From contig JADDOH010011286.1 in assembly GCA_016648135.1 (NCBI GenBank), positions 62,001 through 126,000 of the forward strand: DNA of 64,000 bases. The letters run 5' to 3'. Shown here piece by piece: positions 58,601 to 64,000 of the stretch; the stretch's first letter is position 1; every line of letters begins with the position of its first letter. The notes below the pieces were generated by a model, which did no database searches, was not told the origin of the DNA, and saw only the letters and a list, made by a program, of their open reading frames with translations. Made by a program: the position numbers and the translations under genes. The stretch comes from Agrypnia vestita. Taxonomy: Eukaryota > Arthropoda > Insecta > Trichoptera > Phryganeidae.

Positions 58601-60707
58601 AAGATCTACAGGATAACGGAATGGTCATTCTTGAACAGGAATTTGTTTATTTTATTTTTTACCCCATATATGCACCTAATTAATTTAATGATTGCGATCC
58701 GGTCATTGTATTTGTTCTATTTTTTTATTGTAATTTATTGGCAGTAATCTTCTAATCCGTCAAATATTTAGCATAAATTCAAGAGATTCGGTTAATTCAT
58801 TCATCATTTCTTGTAGGTCGATTAATTTATATTAGTGTTATTCAGTTTTAATTTTTATATTAATATTTTTAATTAACGCACAAAGGTCTAATTAATCTCC
58901 TTATCTCTTTATGTCATTACTCAAGGATAAGGTGACAATATAGGGAAGAGCTTATTTCATAAGGGCGGGTGAGGTATGTAGGTATATTTCGTTTCTAATT
59001 GGTCCACTTTGATGTCGCGATATTAATTTGGTAACTTTGATGGTAATTCAATTAGTGAAGTTATATTTCGCGTAAACACGCTCTTAACGATCCTGCACAA
59101 CCTTATCAAGGAAAGATAGTTATTTTAGGTGTTAACTTTGTTTTATTTTAACTATTTTCATTTTATTTTGGATATTGTTTCTACCTCGCCCAGTGGATTG
59201 TATTTTTTAATCGCCCATCGACAACTCTCCCTTATTCCAGATGAAGTATTCAAAACTACCCCTTGGGGGCTGGTCGGATGATTGATCACCCTGTTGTATG
59301 TGTGACGATCGAATTTACGGTCGGCGCTTCGGTTATCGCCGGCAATAGTGAATGACGGTCGGTTACCGAACAGAAAACATTAAACATTAGCGGTATTCAT
59401 AAATCTTTAAAGTTTTTTTCAACATTTTTTTTGTATGGAATTATTTTAAAGCTTATGCGATAGTTTTATGTGTGGCCTTTGAAATATATAACACAGTGGA
59501 CATGTGGACAGTGGACATTTTAAAAATTTATTTATTAAGCAATCTTAACAGTTCTAATCGTTATAATGCTAAAACATAGTGTATATTACACAAACCAATT
59601 AAAAGTATTCACAGATGTTTTATGCGTGGTTAATAAAGCACAGAGTTGGATTGGATAGTATTTTTACGTTAATTTATTGTAGGTAACAGAGGATATTAAA
59701 AGTGAACTAATGGCAACAAAATATGAAAAAAATATAGGAATAGGTAAGGATGGGGGAAATGGGGGAGGAGATTGAAGTCAGGGTAATTGTTGAAGAAGAG
59801 AAAAGATGCAATGAGAGATTGGCCAAAATCGAGATAGTGACGATGATTTGATTGTTGCTTGAGAAGGGCTAAAAAGTTGAGTGGTGCTTGTGAGTGTTGG
59901 AGCGAGGGAGGTGGAGGCTAAAATGAAGAACACACAATCCATAGGTTTCTTTTCAGCGCGGTAAGACCAATATTGTTGCGATCGTCATTGAATGCCTTGC
60001 GTATGGTATTTTGAGTATAGGATGTTCTATTTGTAGGATGTTCTGTCGAACCCGCAGCGTTCGTCTGCAAGGAGCTTGAAAGGAGATTAGGCCCAGTTGA
60101 CTAGGATAGTTGAGATATCTTTGCAGTAGTTAAATAAGATAATTATATCAGGACGTGCTCTTAGATGATCCACGTTTATTTCATGTTGTGAACACAACTC
60201 TGGGGTTGTTGTTAATTGTACAGTAATTATACTGGGAGACCTTAATCGATTCCCGGAGTAGTTATTTTACGTATAGTTAATTTAACGGTATAGTTAATTT
60301 TCCCAAGAATATTCTGTCAATGAATAATTTCGTCGAGGACATAATATATCAATGTGATTTTCTCAAGCTTGGGTGTTTTTGTGACGTGTTTCGCTTCAGT
60401 AATTGAGCCTCACGGCTTGTTGCAGCGTTAAAAATTAAAATAACGTTACGTAATACACTTTTTACGATTGAGAAACTGGAACCACTGCAGAAAACAAAAT
60501 TAAAATATAATGTTAGTTGATTGAAAAGTTATGCAACATATAAAATAACTGCACATATCTCAAGAGCGTGGGTTCCAAGATCCAACGTCAATGAATTCTA
60601 TCACACGCACGCAACCTGCGTAAGCGAGTATTGCGATATTGTAAGCATAGATTTAGGTTTATGCGACTGTTAACTACGTAAAATTTCATAATTCAGTGTG
60701 TGTAGAA
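55611..60707. other. Long unassigned region
   Basis: About 5 kb without a supported gene or shared repeat. Two overlapping minus frames at 55980-56323 (77 and 83 codons) and one plus frame at 57016-57207 have fairly balanced composition but are not recognised. 59240-59380 is GC-richer. The remainder is AT-rich. Confidence 0.5.
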
Positions 60708-60800
60708 GTAGGACTAACTTGCTGGTCTGGAGTAAGATTCGAATCCGCGACCTTTGGATCACGAGGCGAGAGTCCTAACCACAAGACCAACAAGCTACTC
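60708..60800 (-). mobile_element. SINE family B, head-only inverted copy
   Basis: Complement reads GAGTAGCTTGTTGGTCTTGT, B box GGATTCGAATC (60736-60746), and stops shortly after AGCAAGTTAGTCC; body and tail are missing. Confidence 0.8.
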
Positions 60801-60904
60801 AATCAGTGGGAAATCATTGTAGATTGATTTCCCAATTCACCTTTTTGTTCTGGCTAATTAATACATAACTAATAATTAATAGTTAGGTATTTAATGTAAG
60901 GTTG
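60801..60904. other. Short spacer
   Basis: Nothing recognised. Confidence 0.4.
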
Positions 60905-60956
60905 AAATTCAGAAATAAAAAGTCCGTCGGTGTTGGCGGGTTACAGCTAGGGAATG
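60905..60956 (+). mobile_element. Helitron-like 3' terminus fragment
   Basis: AAGTCCGTCGGTGTTGGCGG followed by GTTACAGCTAG matches the end at 20027-20093; the base after CTAG is G here. Confidence 0.35.
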
Positions 60957-62998
60957 TAATCCCGAGCCGGGATTGCCCTTTCGGGAACCCTCGAGATTAG
61001 AATTTCCATGAAAGAATCCCTACGGATCGGGATCCCGAATAATTTTGTGTTTTTTTGTTTGTTTTCGTTAGTTACATATAATATATTACTTTAGTTATAA
61101 TATATTACTCTCAAATTTAAATTTTGAACATCCTTTACAAAAAATAAATCTAAGTACAATAAATTAGTAAATCTAAATATAATAATTTCGTTATCTGTCT
61201 ATCTGTTCGTAAAAGTTACTTGCTGGAATTACGCTGGAATTACAACTTTAGAGCATGACACGCAATCAGCGCACAACACGAGATTGCTCAGGCAACACGC
61301 AAGGGTCGCCCACCAAATTACACTGTCTTCACATTTTTATATTATTATATTTAGTGTTAGGTTTAAAATAATAAGTCAATTTAAAAAACAAATGATTTTC
61401 ATGAATTTTCAGCTTCAAAATCCTGCAATTATTATACAATTAGCTTATAATTGGTTGTAACCTTACGTTATTTACGACAATTTGATCTACTATCTAAAAG
61501 ATGTAAATGCCCCCCACCAAATACCATAATAATTGTTTCTTATTTTTCCAAGTCTTGAAAATTTTGTGTGATTTATAGTGACGATAAGAAGTACTGAGAC
61601 ATAAGGATATATGAAACAAATGTGTACAAGAATAAAAATCTTTGGGTAAACGGGCAGTAAAATAAGCCTTATATAAATCCAATATTCCCTTTGTCCATTA
61701 AATATAATTTGCGATATACAGGAGTTCCAAAACTCCTTGTCATCTCTTGACTTAAGTGAAATTCATAAAAGTTCCAGTATCTCGAAAATTAAAATTTTTT
61801 CATTAAGGTAATATTTTGATATTCTGGTCTATCATGAATTGACCTATCAGCCCTTTGAAGGATGACGTTGACTTTTTGGTAATCTGCTTAGAAGCGATTG
61901 AAAAAAACGCACAAATGAAAATTTAATATCTGTGAATTGAATCGTTCAATGCAAAATACATGTAGATATTAAAACAAATTAATTCTGTTTTGATATACGA
62001 CGCTTCAAATATGAACCTCAAACGATAAAAAACAGAAACCTCTTTATCATCACGTCACCGCTTTGATACATTCGCGTTTCCCTTTTTACGTTGCGCCATC
62101 CCTATTCGCTGGAGGTGTTGTAAGTGAATAAAAACCATGATATATTGGGCAGGCCCGCGTTAGCAGCCCTGACAGCGCGCGACGGCAGCCATTTGTGGTA
62201 TTTCCACCCCCTCCCGACGAGTTGAAAACTTTTCCCCGGTGCGAACGCAAAAAATAGTAAACTTTCCGCATTTTCCTGCCATTCACGCGTGCCTCGAGAT
62301 AGGGAGACACTTGGATGACCAGCGCTGATCAACATTTTAGTGGATATTTTTTTTTTTACATAAGCCGCGTATCGGATAATAATATTTTTAATGTTCATAG
62401 CTTCTAGTTGGCAAAATTATTAATTTCTAAAAATCTTACAAATTTTGTTTAAACCACATTTATTATTTTTAATTTCGTTGGAACGATAGAGAATGTAGGT
62501 ACAATGCGTGAGTGCCTTTGTTCGTCCATCCTGGCAAAGATACAGTGGTACCTAAATCGGTCGAAGTTAAAAATTATCAAGGTGTTTTATAGAAAGTTTG
62601 TTTTGTGAAATTAATTTTACGTGCTAAAATATAAAAAAAATATTTTTACGTTCTCAAGGGACAAACGAATATCAAACGAATTTTCCTCTTAGCCATTTAC
62701 TTAAAATTCCCACCCAGCACCGAATTTCACCAATCTATTCTTTAACAAAATAAATTCACTCGAAAATCTTCGCAAAACACATTATAATTATATTACTACT
62801 TTTTAGTGCTTTATCGTTGTGACAAAAACTTAGTCGTGATTCCGTAAATGAATTGTAGATCTGTATAAATAAGTTAATAATATTTTAACCATGGCATTTA
62901 CTCTGTGGTGCAACATTGTAATTTAAAATAGGTTTTTTACCTTTTTGGTTTAAAAAACAATGATTGTTAAGAGATTTATTTTGTAGAGGTAATTATAC
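60957..62998. other. Unassigned region
   Basis: 62080-62330 is GC-richer with chance minus frames (62086-62310, 62102-62398), not recognised. Rest AT-rich. Confidence 0.5.
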
Positions 62999-63290
62999 GG
63001 AAGGGGATTCACTTTTCATTATGACATCGGGTGATGTTACTTCTAGTGACCGATGTCCTGATGATTCACTAGCACTCGTTTTGTGTCGTGTGTGTGCCGC
63101 GTATGTGGTATGTGTGAGTTGTATGCAGCAGACGTAAGGGGATACGGAAGGGGATTCACTTTTCATTATGACATCGGGTGATGTTACTTCTAGTGACCGA
63201 TGTCCTGATGATTCACTAGCACTCTTTTTGTGTCGTGTGTGTGCGGCGTTTGTAGTATGTGTGAGTTGTATGCAACGGACGTAGGATAGG
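62999..63290 (+). repeat. Direct tandem duplication, 147 bp per unit
   Basis: GGAAGGGGATTCACTTTTCA starts at 62999 and 63146 and the units are nearly identical through TGTGTGAGTTGTATGCA. Each unit also holds an 8-bp inverted repeat GACATCGG/CCGATGTC. Confidence 0.92.
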
Positions 63291-64000
63291 AATGAGCCGA
63301 TCTACAGATAGTTGCGTACAGGAATATCTTTTGCGTTTGCTACGGCGGCCGACGACAGTGCTAGGTAACTGTGATGACCAAGACCGGGTTAGCCGCATCG
63401 AGCCCTGATTGGCGGGCACTAGTCAAATGCGTGCGGCTAGACTCGCGACGGTTCTTGACCGTCACAAATTTAAAGGAGCTATTCCTTGTTTCTATATTCT
63501 TTCAAGTGGTTTTTCAGTTGGTTCTACTTAACATACAAACAACTGTCATACAAATCAATAGAACGATGTTTTATCTTTGATCTTATGTACCTGATCTATT
63601 CTGAAATTATTAATATTGCTGTTTTGGCAATTGTTACCTCAACTCTCAAAAATAGACGAGACGTAGATTTACAACAGTCTGCGTTATTCTTAAAATAGCA
63701 ATTATGTGTAATGGTGGTTGTGATTCCAACATTCGAAAATAGACGGTGCATATTTATTTATGCCCGTAACATAAATAATTTACATTCACGACTTTTGCAT
63801 TTTTAGATGAGACCTTTGAATTGTACGTCTAATTACTGTGACATGTTGAGTGAGAGAAATGTGGAGTACAGGAGATTTGTACACTCGTTAAAAATCCATG
63901 GCGGTAAGCAGAAAATTTTCATTTTGCTTTCAATTTATCCCTCCTTTCTGTTGAACGTAACCCGCGTTCCCATCGGGGATTTCTCGTCCCACCGATTTAA
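63291..64000. other. Unassigned end of window
   Basis: 63330-63470 is GC-richer, with overlapping frames on both strands that are not recognised. Nothing else. Confidence 0.5.

Overview
The window looks like intergenic and intronic DNA from an insect nuclear genome, most probably a lepidopteran. The DNA is strongly AT-rich and has no bacterial gene layout or long open reading frames. A host exon with spliceosomal borders, a mori-type mariner, tRNA-derived SINEs, Helitron-like and long-inverted-repeat MITE families, scattered TAGGTA/TACCTA runs and two short CCTAA stretches all point to an insect. The order is an inference; I could not run a search.

Only one piece of host coding sequence is convincing. 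It is a very GC-rich 206-bp exon on the plus strand (46913-47118) that encodes part of a SPATA20/YyaL-family protein (thioredoxin-like plus alpha/alpha-barrel). No other exon of that gene was recognised, so either its introns are long and full of repeats or the exon is a stray copy.

Nearly everything else that can be named is mobile DNA. 0-10 kb: an edge foldback, a Helitron-like element with a 129-bp minisatellite split by a SINE, a foldback plus tandem duplication, a 20-bp GC-rich minisatellite, a nearly intact mariner (6662-7946) and a SINE. 10-16.6 kb: the 3' end of a Penelope-like element followed by a well-formed hammerhead ribozyme motif, a hammerhead-bearing inverted repeat, an internally deleted TTAA-flanked DNA transposon with Mutator-like transposase ends, and a LINE fragment. 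17-27 kb: Penelope-type hammerhead relics, a near-perfect 130-bp-arm inverted repeat inserted in another repeat, and an LTR interrupted by a LINE fragment with an 8-bp target duplication. 31-42 kb: more hammerhead relics, a mariner nested in a LINE, and several long-TIR MITEs sharing a core but differing in their end modules. 45-47 kb: LINE remains and the SPATA20 exon. 47-64 kb: sparse repeats, SINEs, Helitron-like ends and a 147-bp duplication.

No CRISPR array, rRNA gene, intact tRNA gene or intact autonomous element was found. The most notable signal is the recurrence of hammerhead-like motifs (CTGANGA, a stem, then GAAAC) at eight or so places, mostly inside inverted repeats without an ORF, with one copy directly behind a Penelope-type reading frame.
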